Positions 36,396 to 44,807 of a stretch of DNA of 63,981 nt are shown in pieces. The notes beneath the pieces are model-generated. The model was given only the letters and a program-made list of their open reading frames with translations. It ran no database searches and had not been told where the DNA came from. The position numbers and the translations under genes are program-made. The number at the start of each line of letters is the position of its first letter. The stretch's first letter is position 1. The DNA comes from Rikenellaceae bacterium (GTDB taxonomy: Bacteria; Bacteroidota; Bacteroidia; Bacteroidales; Rikenellaceae), in NCBI GenBank assembly GCA_902362705.1, contig CABIXK010000010.1:1-63981 (forward strand), in the 5' to 3' direction.

Positions 36396-36986
36396 TCAGC
36401 GCACCGGGCGGCAGGCGAGGACGGGCGGGGTGTCGGCGGCCGGGGCTTCGCCGCTGCGGGTGCGGAAGACGATGTGGGGCATGTCGACACCCCGGTAGTG
36501 CTTGACGATCGTGTCGACGGGCAGCATCCCGTTGCGGAGGGCCACCCGTTGCGACGCGACGTTCGTATCGCGGATGATGGAGTAGAGGGCGTCGAAGCCG
36601 AGCGTGCGGAACCCGTATTCGCGGCAGGCTGCGGCCGCCTCGGTGGCGTATCCGCGGTGCCAGTGCCGGTATGCGAACAGGTATCCGATCTCCGGGACCT
36701 GCCGCTGCGCGTACTCCTGCATCGTGATGCCGCACTGACCGATCATCTCCCCGGTCTGCCTGCTCACGACGGCCCATAGCCCGAATCCGTGCTCTTCGTA
36801 GCGCCGCAGCTGCTTTTGCATCCATGCGGCGACCTGCTCCTGGTCGAAAGCCCCTTCGTAGGCGTACATCACCCGCTCGTCGCACAATATGTCGGAGAGG
36901 GCCTGCATGTCGGAGAGCTCCATGCGGCGCAGCCGCAGCCGTTCGGTCTCCGGCAGGATGCGCGTCGCGGTCGGGGTGTGTTTCAT
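36396..36986 (-). CDS. RimJ/RimL-type GNAT acetyltransferase
   Basis: A 196-residue GNAT of the ribosomal-protein-serine acetyltransferase subgroup: TERLRLRRMELSDMQAL at the start, GFGLWAVVSRQTGEMIGQCG in the core, EIGYLFAYRHWHRGYATEA as the acetyl-CoA pyrophosphate loop, and NVASQRVALRNGM at the end. Substrates of this subgroup range from protein N-termini to small molecules, so the target is open. ATG 36986 starts at the conserved region. A terminator-like hairpin (37030-37062) lies upstream and shields it from tRNA transcription. The C-terminal 15 residues (Ala/Pro-rich) extend past the family core. Confidence 0.9.
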   Translation of the reverse strand: MKHTPTATRILPETERLRLRRMELSDMQALSDILCDERVMYAYEGAFDQEQVAAWMQKQLRRYEEHGFGLWAVVSRQTGEMIGQCGITMQEYAQRQVPEIGYLFAYRHWHRGYATEAAAACREYGFRTLGFDALYSIIRDTNVASQRVALRNGMLPVDTIVKHYRGVDMPHIVFRTRSGEAPAADTPPVLACRPVR

Positions 36987-37029
36987 GGTTGTCGGTTGGA
37001 TGGGGTGGTGTCGGGAGGAGCGCTGCAAC

Positions 37030-37062
37030 AAAAAATCGCCCGCAAGGATTCTTGCGAGTGAT
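37030..37062 (-). terminator. Terminator-like hairpin downstream of the tRNA remnant
   Basis: On the minus strand CGCAAG-AATC-CTTGCG with outer ATC/GAT pairs is followed by six T. It stands downstream of the tRNA-Thr 3'-end copy in the same relation as the real tRNA to its own terminator. Confidence 0.6.
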
Positions 37063-37089
37063 CTTTCCATTGCGTATCGGGAATTGCCC

Positions 37090-37120
37090 CTTTCGCTTCT
37101 TCGAGCCGAATCCGAGATTT
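37090..37120 (-). repeat. 31-bp duplicate of the tRNA-Thr 3' end
   Basis: These 31 bases are identical to 37266-37296, covering the 3' part of tRNA-Thr (acceptor 3' strand and half of the T-arm) plus 14 bases beyond it. The match continues after a one-base gap for four more bases. The 5' three-quarters of a tRNA is missing. This may be a remnant of a tandem tRNA or of an integration site. Confidence 0.85.
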
Positions 37121-37203
37121 AACTTCGCTGCGCTCGTTTTATCTCGCCGCTCGCCGCGGGGCGCTTTCGAAGAAGCGAAATCGCTGCGCGATTGCGTATC
37201 GAA

Positions 37204-37241
37204 ATGAAAAAGCCGCTTGCAATCGCTTGCAGCGGCCTTTT
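37204..37241 (-). terminator. Terminator of tRNA-Thr (bidirectional)
   Basis: GCCGC-TTGCAA and TTGCA-GCGGC pair with one bulge. The hairpin is flanked by A5 and T5, so it can stop transcription on both strands. Confidence 0.8.
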
Positions 37242-37279
37242 TCATTCGCTCCGGCGCCTTTGGCGCTTTCGCTTCTTCG

Positions 37280-37351
37280 AGCCGAATCCGAGATTTGAAC
37301 TCGGGACCCCTTCATTACGAGTGAAGTGCTCTACCGCTGAGCTAATTCGGC
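37280..37351 (-). tRNA. tRNA-Thr (anticodon CGT)
   Basis: On the minus strand a 72-nt cloverleaf can be drawn. The acceptor stem GCCGAAT pairs with ATTCGGC, with discriminator base T. The D-arm is GCTC-AGCGGTA-GAGC. The anticodon stem CTTCA/TGAAG encloses the loop CTCGTAA with anticodon CGT. A five-base variable loop and a T-arm CCGAG-TTCAAAT-CTCGG complete it. CCA is not encoded. It reads ACG threonine codons, which fits the G-ending codon preference here. Confidence 0.96.
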
Positions 37352-37473
37352 CTTGGGAGAACACTTGGGTTCTCTTCGGGACTGCAAATATCCGAAAAAA
37401 ATCTTTCCCTGCAAAATTTTTCGGCCAAAATCTCGCGATTCTTTCGTATCTTCGCGTAAAATCCGACTCGCAG

Positions 37474-38901
37474 ATGATCACATTCCTGATTTGTCTGGCG
37501 CTGCTCGTGGGCGCCTACTTCACCTACGGCCGCTTTCTGGAGCGGCTCGCGGGCGCCGACGAGCGGGCTGCGACCCCCTGTCGGCGGCTCTACGACGGGG
37601 TGGACTACGTGCCTCTGCCGCGCTGGCGCGTCTTCCTCATACAGCTGCTCAACATCGCCGGCACGGGGCCCATCTTCGGCGCCGTGCTGGGGGCCTGCTT
37701 CGGCCCGGTGGCCTTTCTCTGGATCACCCTGGGCGGCATCTTCATGGGGGCCATGCACGACTACCTCTCGGGCATGATGCTCGTGCGCCACGACGGGCTG
37801 AGCATCCCCGAGGTCGCGGGCCGCTACCTGGGCGGTGGCATGCGGCGCTTCATGCGCCTCTTCTCGGTGGCGCTGCTGGTGCTGGTGGGGGCGGTCTTCC
37901 TGCTGAGCCCCGCGCAGCTGCTCGGCGAGCTGGTGCCCGCGGTGCCGGTCGCGGGGTGGGTGTGGATCATCCTGGCCTACTACTTCGTGGCCACGCTGCT
38001 GCCCATCGACCGCCTGATCGGCCGCGTCTACCCGCTCTTCGGCGTGGCGCTGGTGGCGATGGCCCTGGGGCTGCTCGGCGCCGTCGTCGCGGGCCCCTGG
38101 CGGATCCCCGAGCTCACGACGCTCTCCAACTTCCAGCTGCGGGCCGCCGAGCTGCCGATCGTGCCCACGCTCTTCATTACCGTCGCCTGCGGGGCGATCT
38201 CGGGCTTCCACGCCACGCAGTCGCCCCTGATGGCCCGCTGCGTGGGCGACGAGCGCGCCTGCCGCCCGGTCTTCTACGGCGCGATGATCTCCGAGTCGAT
38301 CATCGCCCTCGTCTGGGCCGCTGTGGCCATGGCCTTCTTCGGCGGCGCGGGCGAGCTCTCGACGGCGCTCTCGGCCCACGGCGACAGCGCCGCGTGGGCC
38401 GTGGGCGAGATCTCGCACGGCATGCTGGGGCTGGTGGGCGGCGCGCTGGCGCTGCTGGGCGTGGTGGCGGCCCCCGTCACCTCGGGCGACACGGCCTTCC
38501 GCTCGGCGCGCCTGATCGTCGCCGACATGCTGCGCCTCGACCAGCGCAGCAAGCTCCGCCGCCTGGCCGTCAGCCTGCCGCTCCTGGCCGCGGGCTACCT
38601 GCTCACGCGCGTCGACTTCGGCGTGGTGTGGCGCTACTTCGCCTGGACCAACCAGACGCTGGCCGTGGTGGTGCTGTGGGCCATCGTCGTCTACCTCGTG
38701 CAGCGGGGCGCCCCGGTGCGCGTGGCGCTGTGGCCGGCGCTCTTCATGACCTTTGTCTGCGCCTCTTTCGTCTTCGTCTCGGACCAGTTCCTGGGCATGG
38801 AGTGCCGCCCGGCGGCCTATGCGCTGGGCGGGGCGGCGACGCTGGCCGTGTGGTTGCTTTTCCGATCAAAAATTCGTCGCGATGCAAAAGGCAATGCTTA
38901 A
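37474..38901 (+). CDS. cstA: CstA-family carbon starvation protein / peptide or pyruvate transporter
   Basis: A polytopic membrane protein of 475 residues, the short Bacteroidetes form of CstA (E. coli CstA is about 700). Conserved motifs include YDGVDYVPLPRW (about 40-51), LLNIAGTGPIFGAVLG, GGIFMGAMHDYLSGMML and SGFHATQSPLMARC. E. coli CstA and its paralogue BtsT take up pyruvate or peptides; the substrate here is unproven. ATG 37474 follows a TATCTTCG box (37447-37454) on the opposite side of the tRNA gene. The next gene starts inside its last 20 bases, indicating coupling. Confidence 0.9.
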   Translation: MITFLICLALLVGAYFTYGRFLERLAGADERAATPCRRLYDGVDYVPLPRWRVFLIQLLNIAGTGPIFGAVLGACFGPVAFLWITLGGIFMGAMHDYLSGMMLVRHDGLSIPEVAGRYLGGGMRRFMRLFSVALLVLVGAVFLLSPAQLLGELVPAVPVAGWVWIILAYYFVATLLPIDRLIGRVYPLFGVALVAMALGLLGAVVAGPWRIPELTTLSNFQLRAAELPIVPTLFITVACGAISGFHATQSPLMARCVGDERACRPVFYGAMISESIIALVWAAVAMAFFGGAGELSTALSAHGDSAAWAVGEISHGMLGLVGGALALLGVVAAPVTSGDTAFRSARLIVADMLRLDQRSKLRRLAVSLPLLAAGYLLTRVDFGVVWRYFAWTNQTLAVVVLWAIVVYLVQRGAPVRVALWPALFMTFVCASFVFVSDQFLGMECRPAAYALGGAATLAVWLLFRSKIRRDAKGNA

Positions 38902-39589
38902 CCCCACCCCCGACCAGACCTTCGAGGTGGTCGGCGAGGGGCCCTACGACTTCGTGCGGGTGCTCGAACACAGCCGGCGGCTCCAGGCCGCGGGCGACGT
39001 CGAGGCGGCCTGCAACGAGCGCTTCGGCGCTTTCCAGCGGCTCGCCGAGCTGCTGCCCGAGGATGAGGAGATCCTCCTGGAGTGGAACCACCGCAACTCG
39101 CGGGCGGCGCTCGAGGTCATCCACGCCTCGGCCATCGACCACTTCCTCATCAACGACTTCGAGCTCTCGGCCGCGCTGCTCGAGCTGCTGCTCGAGCTCG
39201 ACCCCGAGGACCATCTGGAGGGGTGCGAGCTGCTGGCCTTCGACTATCTGGCCATGGACGAGCGCGAGCTCTTCGACGAGACGATCAACGACCTCTCGGA
39301 CAAGAGCCCCGCGCGCGAGGTGCTGCTGCTCTGGGCCGGATACCGGCGCGACGGGCGGCTGCCCGAGGGCGAGTTGCAGCGCTTCCGCAGCCGCTTCGCC
39401 CCCTGCTTCGCCGAGTTCGTGGCCGACGCACATCCGGCCGACGAGGCCTACCTGCGCGCCATCGAGAGCGAGCGTCCCGGCCCGGCGGCCGAGGCGCGCG
39501 AGCTGTGGCTGCGCACCGAGAATCTCTGGGTGCTGTGGCCCGGATTCATCGAGGCGCTGCGCGCGAGCGCGGCCGATTCCCGCAACTAA
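38882..39589 (+). CDS. Acidic helical protein of unknown function
   Basis: A 235-residue soluble protein, unusually rich in Glu, Leu and Ala and predicted nearly all-helical, with repeated LLELLLELDPEDH-type amphipathic helices that recall TPR or HEAT folds. No catalytic motif is seen. It overlaps the 3' end of cstA by 20 nt (ATG 38894 is an alternative start) and lies 12 nt upstream of the sulfatase gene. The upstream overlap suggests a link with cstA expression, but function is unknown. Confidence 0.78.
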   Translation: MQKAMLNPTPDQTFEVVGEGPYDFVRVLEHSRRLQAAGDVEAACNERFGAFQRLAELLPEDEEILLEWNHRNSRAALEVIHASAIDHFLINDFELSAALLELLLELDPEDHLEGCELLAFDYLAMDERELFDETINDLSDKSPAREVLLLWAGYRRDGRLPEGELQRFRSRFAPCFAEFVADAHPADEAYLRAIESERPGPAAEARELWLRTENLWVLWPGFIEALRASAADSRN

Positions 39590-39601
39590 TCCTTATACCA
39601 T

Positions 39602-41122
39602 ATGAAACCCCTGCTTCTCTCCGCGGCGATACCCGCCGCCATGCTCGGCGGCTGCGCCGAGCGGGCCGACGCTCCCGAGCGGCCCAACGTGGTCTTCATC
39701 TACGCCGACGACCTGGGCATCGGTGACCTGAGCTGCTACGGCGGCCGCATCCCCACGCCCAACCTCGACCGCCTGGCCGGCGAGGGACAGCGCTTCACCA
39801 ACGCCTACGCCACCTCGTCGACCAGCACCCCGTCGCGCTTCGGCCTGCTGACGGGCATGTACCCCTGGCGGCAGGGCAACACGGGCATCCGCCCCGGCAA
39901 CTCGGAGCTCATCATCGACACGGCCTGCTACACGCTGGCCGACGCGATGCACGATGCGGGCTACGGCACGGGCGCCGTGGGCAAGTGGCACCTGGGCCTG
40001 GGCCCCGTGGGCGGCACCGACTTCAACGTCGAGATCCGTCCCGACGCCCGCGACATAGGCTTCGACTACGAGTATGTCATCCCCGCCACGGTCGATCGTG
40101 TGCCCTGCGTCTTCGTGGAGAACGGCCGCGTGGTGGGGCTCGACCCCGCCGACCCGATCACGGTCGATTATCATAAGAAGGTGGGCGACTGGCCCACCGG
40201 GCGCGAGAATCCCGAGCTGGTGCGCATGCACCCCAGCCCCAACCACGGCCACGACAACACCATCGTCAACGGCATCCCGCGCATCGGCTTCATGACCGGC
40301 GGCCGCGCGGCGCTGTGGGTCGACGAGGGGATCGCCGACACCATCGCCCTGAAGGCCTCGCGATTCATCGCCGACCACGCCGAGCGCCCCTTCTTCCTCT
40401 ACATGGGCACCAACGACGTCCACGTTCCGCGCGTGGCTCATCCCCGCTTCGAGGGTAAGAGCGGCTACGGCTCGCGCGGCGACGTGATCCTCCAGCTCGA
40501 CTGGACGGTGGGCCGCGTGCTGCATACGCTCGACAGCCTGGGCATCGCCGACCGCACGCTGGTGGTCTTCACGTCGGACAACGGTCCGGTGATCGACGAC
40601 GGCTATGCCGACGGCGCGGTCGAGCACCTGGGCGACCACACCCCCATGGCGACCTACCGCGGCGGCAAGTACAGCCTCTTCGAGGCGGGCACGCGCGTGC
40701 CGCTGCTCGTGCGCTGGCCCGCGCGCGTGCGCCCCGGCGTGCAGCCCGCGCTCTTCTCGCAGATCGACATCTACCGCTCGCTGGCCGTGCTGGCCGGGGC
40801 CGAGCTGCCCGAGGGGGCTGCCCCCGACAGCCGGGACCGCCATCCCGAACTGCTGGGCGAGCGGCAGGAGGACCGCGAGTATGTCATTCAACAGAATCTG
40901 GCCAACGCCCTCTCGATCCTCTGCGACGGGTGGAAGTACCTCGAACCCTCGAAGGGGCCGCGCTACAATGCGCTGGTCGACATCGAGCTGGGTAACCACC
41001 CCGCTCCGCAGCTCTACGACCTGGTCGACGATCCCGGCGAGCGCCGCAATCTGGCCGGGGAGCACCCCGAGCGGGTCGCGGAACTGGCGCGCCGGCTCGA
41101 GGCGGTGAAGGCCGAGAGATGA
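39602..41122 (+). CDS. S1-family sulfatase (serine-type), secreted lipoprotein
   Basis: The 506 residues start with a lipoprotein signal (lipobox LGGC near residue 18). The sulfatase core begins NVVFIYADDLG with metal ligands D36 and D37. The active-site signature S75-T-P-S-R79 would have its first Ser converted to formylglycine. KWHLGLG, FTSDNGP and the C-terminal half are typical. The family removes sulfate esters from sugars such as mucin or glycosaminoglycan units. Serine-type sulfatases need an anaerobic sulfatase-maturating radical-SAM enzyme; none is encoded in this window. A strong terminator follows at 41287. Confidence 0.93.
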   Translation: MKPLLLSAAIPAAMLGGCAERADAPERPNVVFIYADDLGIGDLSCYGGRIPTPNLDRLAGEGQRFTNAYATSSTSTPSRFGLLTGMYPWRQGNTGIRPGNSELIIDTACYTLADAMHDAGYGTGAVGKWHLGLGPVGGTDFNVEIRPDARDIGFDYEYVIPATVDRVPCVFVENGRVVGLDPADPITVDYHKKVGDWPTGRENPELVRMHPSPNHGHDNTIVNGIPRIGFMTGGRAALWVDEGIADTIALKASRFIADHAERPFFLYMGTNDVHVPRVAHPRFEGKSGYGSRGDVILQLDWTVGRVLHTLDSLGIADRTLVVFTSDNGPVIDDGYADGAVEHLGDHTPMATYRGGKYSLFEAGTRVPLLVRWPARVRPGVQPALFSQIDIYRSLAVLAGAELPEGAAPDSRDRHPELLGERQEDREYVIQQNLANALSILCDGWKYLEPSKGPRYNALVDIELGNHPAPQLYDLVDDPGERRNLAGEHPERVAELARRLEAVKAER

Positions 41123-41698
41123 CCGGGCGACGGTTGAATGACGATTCGGGTGACGGTTCGGTGATGGCCGGGAGGCGGCCGAGTGGCAGCCGAGATTGCG
41201 GCCGGGAGATGACCGAGTGACGGCTGAATGACGGTCGTGTAACAGCTGAATGCCGGCCGGAATGTCGGTCGCGCGGCCGCGAATGCAAAGGAGAGAGGCG
41301 TTGTGCCTCTCTCCTTTTTTGCGTCGGCCGGGACGGTGCCGGTTCTGCGCGCCGAGTCTTCTTTTGTGTTCGGTCTCTGTTTTCGGCCTGCAACCAGCGT
41401 CCGGTTCAGATTGTTCTCGGACGCAGCCAGCGCCCGGCTAAGAGCCGGGTTCTTTTGTTTTCGGGCAGCAGCCAGCGAAGGGCGGCACGAGCGACGCGAG
41501 TTGCGGGCCTTCGCTGCCGATGGCTGCGGCCCGCCGGCCTTCGGCCGAGAGTTTGTTCTCTGTTTTCAGACCGCAGCCAGCGGAGGCAAGCTGGAGGCAC
41601 AGCCGACAGAGCAGCCCTCCGCGCCGGGTGGCTGCGCAGCTGGCGCTGCTATTCATCTTTAATTACTCATTGTTCATTGCCGCGGCCCCGATCGCGTA
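41123..41698. repeat. Gene-free stretch with terminator and nested palindromic repeats
   Basis: After degenerate GNCGGCTGAATGACG-like units (41137-41275) and a terminator, 41374-41640 carries at least four modules. Each opens with GCAGCCAGCG (or a one-base variant); the third and fourth also close with TGGCTGCG, so that they form long imperfect hairpins. Modules two and three (41416-41547) match 43852-43985 closely. No coding potential is convincing here: the open frames differ on each strand and consist of Arg/Ser/Ala runs. Confidence 0.75.
41287..41320 (+). terminator. Terminator after the sulfatase
   Basis: AAAGGAGAGAGGC-GTTGT-GCCTCTCTCCTTT is a 13-bp perfect stem running into six T; the A-run on the other side makes it bidirectional. 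Confidence 0.92.
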
Positions 41699-42274
41699 TT
41701 ATCGCTTGTTCTGCTGCCGCAGCTCGCGGAAGCAGTGGCGGCAGATGGGCTCGTAGGCCTCCTGGGCGCCGAGCAGCACCTGGTTCTCGTCGCCCGTCAG
41801 GCGGTGGGAGTGGTGGGCGATGTTGCCGCAGCGCACGCAGATGGCGTGGACCTTCGTGACGTGCTCGGCCGTGGCCATGAGCGCCGGCATGGGGCCGAAT
41901 GGACGGCCCGTGTAGTCCATGTCGAGTCCCGCGACGATCACCCTCACGCCGCTGTCGGCCAGCTGCCGGCAGACGTCGACCAGGCTCTCGTCGAAGAACT
42001 GCGCCTCGTCGATGCCCACCACGTCGACGTCGGTGGCCATCAGCAGGATGTTCTGCGGCGACTCGACGGGCGTCGAGCGGATGGCGTTGGCGTCGTGCGA
42101 GACCACCTCCTCCGCCGAGTAGCGCACGTCGATGCGCGGCTTGAATATTTCGACCTTCAGATGGGCGAACTGCGCCCGCTTCATGCGGCGGATGAGCTCC
42201 TCGGTCTTGCCCGAGAACATCGATCCGCACACCACTTCGATCCAGCCCTTGCGGCTGGCTGTTTCCAGAAACAT
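41699..42274 (-). CDS. tdk: Thymidine kinase
   Basis: Type II thymidine kinase that phosphorylates thymidine with ATP in pyrimidine salvage. The 191 residues carry the P-loop [11 protein letters not shown] (17-27), the lasso and substrate motifs [10 protein letters not shown] and [14 protein letters not shown], and a zinc site made of CVRCG and CRHC. It lies 65 nt downstream of murA on the same strand. The region downstream is the palindromic repeat cluster, with no ordinary terminator facing it. Confidence 0.96.
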   Translation of the reverse strand: MFLETASRKGWIEVVCGSMFSGKTEELIRRMKRAQFAHLKVEIFKPRIDVRYSAEEVVSHDANAIRSTPVESPQNILLMATDVDVVGIDEAQFFDESLVDVCRQLADSGVRVIVAGLDMDYTGRPFGPMPALMATAEHVTKVHAICVRCGNIAHHSHRLTGDENQVLLGAQEAYEPICRHCFRELRQQNKR

Positions 42275-42339
42275 GCGTTGCTTGGGTTATGTCGGTTCGT
42301 GCGGGGCGGCATGCGCCGGCCCCCTCTGCGCTGCGCGGA

Positions 42340-43650
42340 TCAGTCTTCCACGCGGGTGATGCGGGCCCCGAGGGCGTTCAGACGGCCGTCGATGTCGCGG
42401 TAGCCGCGGTCGATCTGGTCGATGTTCTGGATCGTCGAGACCCCCTCGGCCGACATGGCGGCGATCAGCAGCGCCACGCCCGCGCGGATGTCGGGCGACG
42501 ACATGCGCGTGGCCCGCAGGCGGATGCGGTGGTCGTGGCCGATGACCGTCGCGCGGTGGGGGTCGCAGAGGATGATCTGGGCCCCCATGTCGATGAGCTT
42601 GTCGACGAAGAACAGGCGGCTCTCGAACATCTTCTGGTGGATCAGCACGGCGCCCCGCGCCTGCGTGGCCACCACCAGGAAGATCGACAGCAGGTCGGGC
42701 GTCAGACCGGGCCACGGGGCGTCGGCGATGGTCATGATCGACCCGTCGAGGAAGGTCTCGATGCCGTAATGGTCCTGCTGCGGGATGTAGATGTCGTCGC
42801 CCCGCTGCTCGAAGCGGATGCCCATGCGGGCGAACTGCGCGGGGATGATGCCCAGGTTCTCGAACGAGACGTTCTCGATCGTGAGCTCCGAGCGGTTCAT
42901 GGCGGCCATGCCGATGAAGCTGCCCACCTCGATCATGTCGGGCAGCAGCGTGTGCTCGGTGCCGCCGAGCGCCTCCACGCCCTCGATGGTGAGCAGGTTG
43001 GAGGCGATGCCCGAGATGCGGGCGCCCATGCGGTTGAGCATCTTGCAGAGCTGCTGCAGGTAGGGCTCGCAGGCGGCGTTGTAGATGGTCGTGGTGCCGC
43101 GGGCCGTCACGGCGGCCATGACGATGTTGGCCGTGCCGGTGACCGACGCCTCGTCGAGGAGCATGTAGGTGCCTTGCAGCCGCTCGGCCTCGACGGTGAA
43201 GAATTCGTCGGCCGAGTCGAAGTCGAACTTGGCGCCCAGCTTCTGGAACCCGATGAAGTGGGTGTCGAGGCGGCGGCGGCCGATCTTGTCGCCGCCGGGC
43301 TTGGGCACGTAGCCCCGGCCGAAGCGGGCGAGCATGGGGCCGATGAGCATCACCGAGCCGCGCAGGCGCGCGCAGCGCCGGCGGTAGTCCTCCGAGCGCA
43401 CGTAGTCGAAGTCGATCTCGCGCGCCGCGAAGGCGTAGGTGTCGTCGGCGAGCTGCTCCACCTCCACGCCCATGCGGCGCAGCAGCTCGATGAGCTGCAT
43501 GACGTCGAGGATCGCGGGGATGTTCCTCACCACCACCCGCTCGGGCGTGAGCAGCGTGGCGCAGAGGATTTGCAGGGCCTCGTTCTTGGCGCCCTGCGGC
43601 GTGATGCGGCCATGGAGGCGATGGCCTCCTTCGACTTTGAAAACTGCCAT
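42340..43650 (-). CDS. murA: UDP-N-acetylglucosamine 1-carboxyvinyltransferase (Asp-type)
   Basis: MurA transfers enolpyruvate from PEP to UDP-GlcNAc, the first committed step of peptidoglycan synthesis. The 436 residues include K22-N23 (QGAKNEAL) and the flexible loop near 115-125. In E. coli that loop carries Cys115; here the equivalent PGGDKIGRR has Asp121. Asp at this site preserves catalysis and gives fosfomycin insensitivity in other bacteria, so intrinsic resistance at target level is predicted. ATG 43650 starts at the conserved MAVFKVEGG. The 97-bp promoter cassette lies 40 nt upstream, and tdk follows. Confidence 0.96.
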   Translation of the reverse strand: MAVFKVEGGHRLHGRITPQGAKNEALQILCATLLTPERVVVRNIPAILDVMQLIELLRRMGVEVEQLADDTYAFAAREIDFDYVRSEDYRRRCARLRGSVMLIGPMLARFGRGYVPKPGGDKIGRRRLDTHFIGFQKLGAKFDFDSADEFFTVEAERLQGTYMLLDEASVTGTANIVMAAVTARGTTTIYNAACEPYLQQLCKMLNRMGARISGIASNLLTIEGVEALGGTEHTLLPDMIEVGSFIGMAAMNRSELTIENVSFENLGIIPAQFARMGIRFEQRGDDIYIPQQDHYGIETFLDGSIMTIADAPWPGLTPDLLSIFLVVATQARGAVLIHQKMFESRLFFVDKLIDMGAQIILCDPHRATVIGHDHRIRLRATRMSSPDIRAGVALLIAAMSAEGVSTIQNIDQIDRGYRDIDGRLNALGARITRVED

Positions 43651-43689
43651 AGGATCGTGGTTTTTGTTCCGGCCCGCATGCGGGCCAGT

Positions 43690-43785
43690 GCAAAGATACG
43701 AATAAGCCGAGCGAAAAAAGCAAGCTTGCTTGCATTTTTTCCGAGGCGCAGTATCTTGGGCGTAGCCAAAGATACGAAAAGTCGA
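43690..43785 (-). repeat. 97-bp intergenic promoter/hairpin cassette, copy 2
   Basis: Reverse complement of this segment matches 56-152 with five substitutions and one indel. Read on the minus strand it ends in TATCTTTGC, 39 nt before the murA ATG, so it has the same orientation to its downstream gene as copy 1. The internal hairpin GCAAGC-AA-GCTTGC with a T-run is conserved. Confidence 0.75.
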
Positions 43786-43851
43786 GCGCAGAAACAAGGC
43801 GGGGCGAATTGAAAGCGGAAAGTTGAAAATGGAAAGTGGGCGAGCGGTGTT

Positions 43852-43985
43852 TTCGGGCGGCAGCCAGCGCCCGGCTAAAAGCCGGGTTCTTTCTATTTTC
43901 GGACGCAGCCAGCGAAGGGCGGCATACTCTGCCAAGAGTTGCGGGCCTTCGCCGCCGGTGGCTGCGGCCCGCCGGCCTTCGGCCG
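43852..43985. repeat. Long palindromic repeat, second copy
   Basis: It matches 41416-41547 module by module: GCAGCCAGCGCCCGGCT with GCCGGGTTCTTT, then GCAGCCAGCGAAGGGCGGCA and the closing arm GGCCTTCGCCGCCGGTGGCTGC (written here in two parts: GGCCTTCGCC and GCCGGTGGCTGC). Weaker copies are at 44292-44370 and 63884-63930. Confidence 0.75.
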
Positions 43986-44477
43986 CCGTTTCGCGAGCGA
44001 TATGGCGCCTTGCGTCAGTCCTCCGCCCGGGGGCTGCGGACTGCCACTTGGCGGCCACCATTCGGCAGAAAAGCTCCCTTTGCCGGCCGGGGCGGTCGCG
44101 CCAGAGGCGCGAGCTGGCAAAGGGACGAAGCCTGTGGCTTCGACTATGTTTCTTCATCGCAGCTCTTCGCCCGGGCGATTGTGTCAAAGGAGCGAAATCC
44201 GAGGCTTCGATGGTTGCGGCCCGCGCGGTTGACACCGCCCGTATCGTGTGCAATCTCCTCGGTAAGGGCGGGAGCTTTTCTGCGGCAGACCGTAGCCGGC
44301 GAAGCGGCGCGAGAGCAGCGAGCAGCCCTTCGCCCGGGGGCGGCTACGGGCTGCCGGCCTGCGGCCACCCCCCCCTCCTGCTTCGGGAAAACGGCGCGAT
44401 GCCGCGCGATTCGTCCCACTTTGGGGGCTGACGGGAAATATTTTACCGAAAAATTTTTGCGGATCACTTTTTTGTTG

Positions 44478-44485
44478 TACTTTTG
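44478..44485 (+). promoter_or_regulatory. Putative rpmH promoter
   Basis: TACTTTTG is preceded by TTTG at 44456-44459 with an 18-bp spacer, close to the Bacteroidetes TTTG/N19/TAnnTTTG promoter. The rpmH ATG is 41 nt downstream. Confidence 0.65.
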
Positions 44486-44526
44486 CAAACCGTAAAAATG
44501 TCTGAAACAATAAAAAGGATATAGCT

Positions 44527-44694
44527 ATGGCAATGAAGAGAACCTACCAGCCCTCGCGCCGCAAGCGCATCAACAAGCACGGTTTCCGTGCCCGTATGGC
44601 TACGGCCAACGGTCGCAAGGTGCTGGCTGCGCGCCGTGCAAAGGGCCGCAAGAAGCTTACCGTATCGGACGAGTCGACGTTCAAGTACGCCTAA
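44527..44694 (+). CDS. rpmH: 50S ribosomal protein L34
   Basis: A 55-residue basic ribosomal protein of the large subunit. It begins [20 protein letters not shown] and contains the invariant core [23 protein letters not shown] (positions about 20-42), with a short Bacteroidetes-style C-terminal extension ending STFKYA. A promoter precedes it and a strong terminator follows, so it is a monocistronic gene. It is separated from rnpA-yidD, its usual neighbours in many bacteria. Confidence 0.97.
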   Translation: MAMKRTYQPSRRKRINKHGFRARMATANGRKVLAARRAKGRKKLTVSDESTFKYA

Positions 44695-44714
44695 TCGTTC
44701 CGCACGACGAACGA

Positions 44715-44740
44715 GGCCGACTTCGCAGTCGGCCTTTTTT
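44715..44740 (+). terminator. Terminator after rpmH
   Basis: GGCCGAC-TTCGCA-GTCGGCC is followed by six T. Confidence 0.93.
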
Positions 44741-44807
44741 CGTAGGTGCCGGACGAATGCCGCCCCGTGTGTCGCCCGCCCCGCCAGAACCATAACGCAA
44801 CAAAGAG

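Larger units (their letters stand above)
43651..44526. other. Gene-free region between murA and rpmH
   Basis: These 876 bases hold, in order: the second 97-bp promoter cassette, a copy of the GCAGCCAGCG palindromic modules (43852-43985), several further hairpins (for example CCCTTTGCC paired with GGCAAAGGG, 44076-44123), a diverged palindrome (GTAGCCGGCGAAG to GGCGGCTAC, 44292-44346), and the rpmH promoter. Open frames in it change identity between strands and resemble no protein, so I treat it as noncoding. Confidence 0.7.

Noticed and set aside
41123..41275. Degenerate GACGGCTGAATGACGG-like repeats considered as a CRISPR array
   Set aside because: Units are short, irregular and without constant-length spacers, and no cas gene is present in the window.
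41653..41700. AT-rich patch next to tdk considered as an insertion-sequence end
   Set aside because: No transposase, terminal inverted repeats or target duplication could be found around it.
43823..44431. Open frames of about 200 codons between murA and rpmH
   Set aside because: They coincide with the palindromic repeats, change content between frames, and match no protein pattern.
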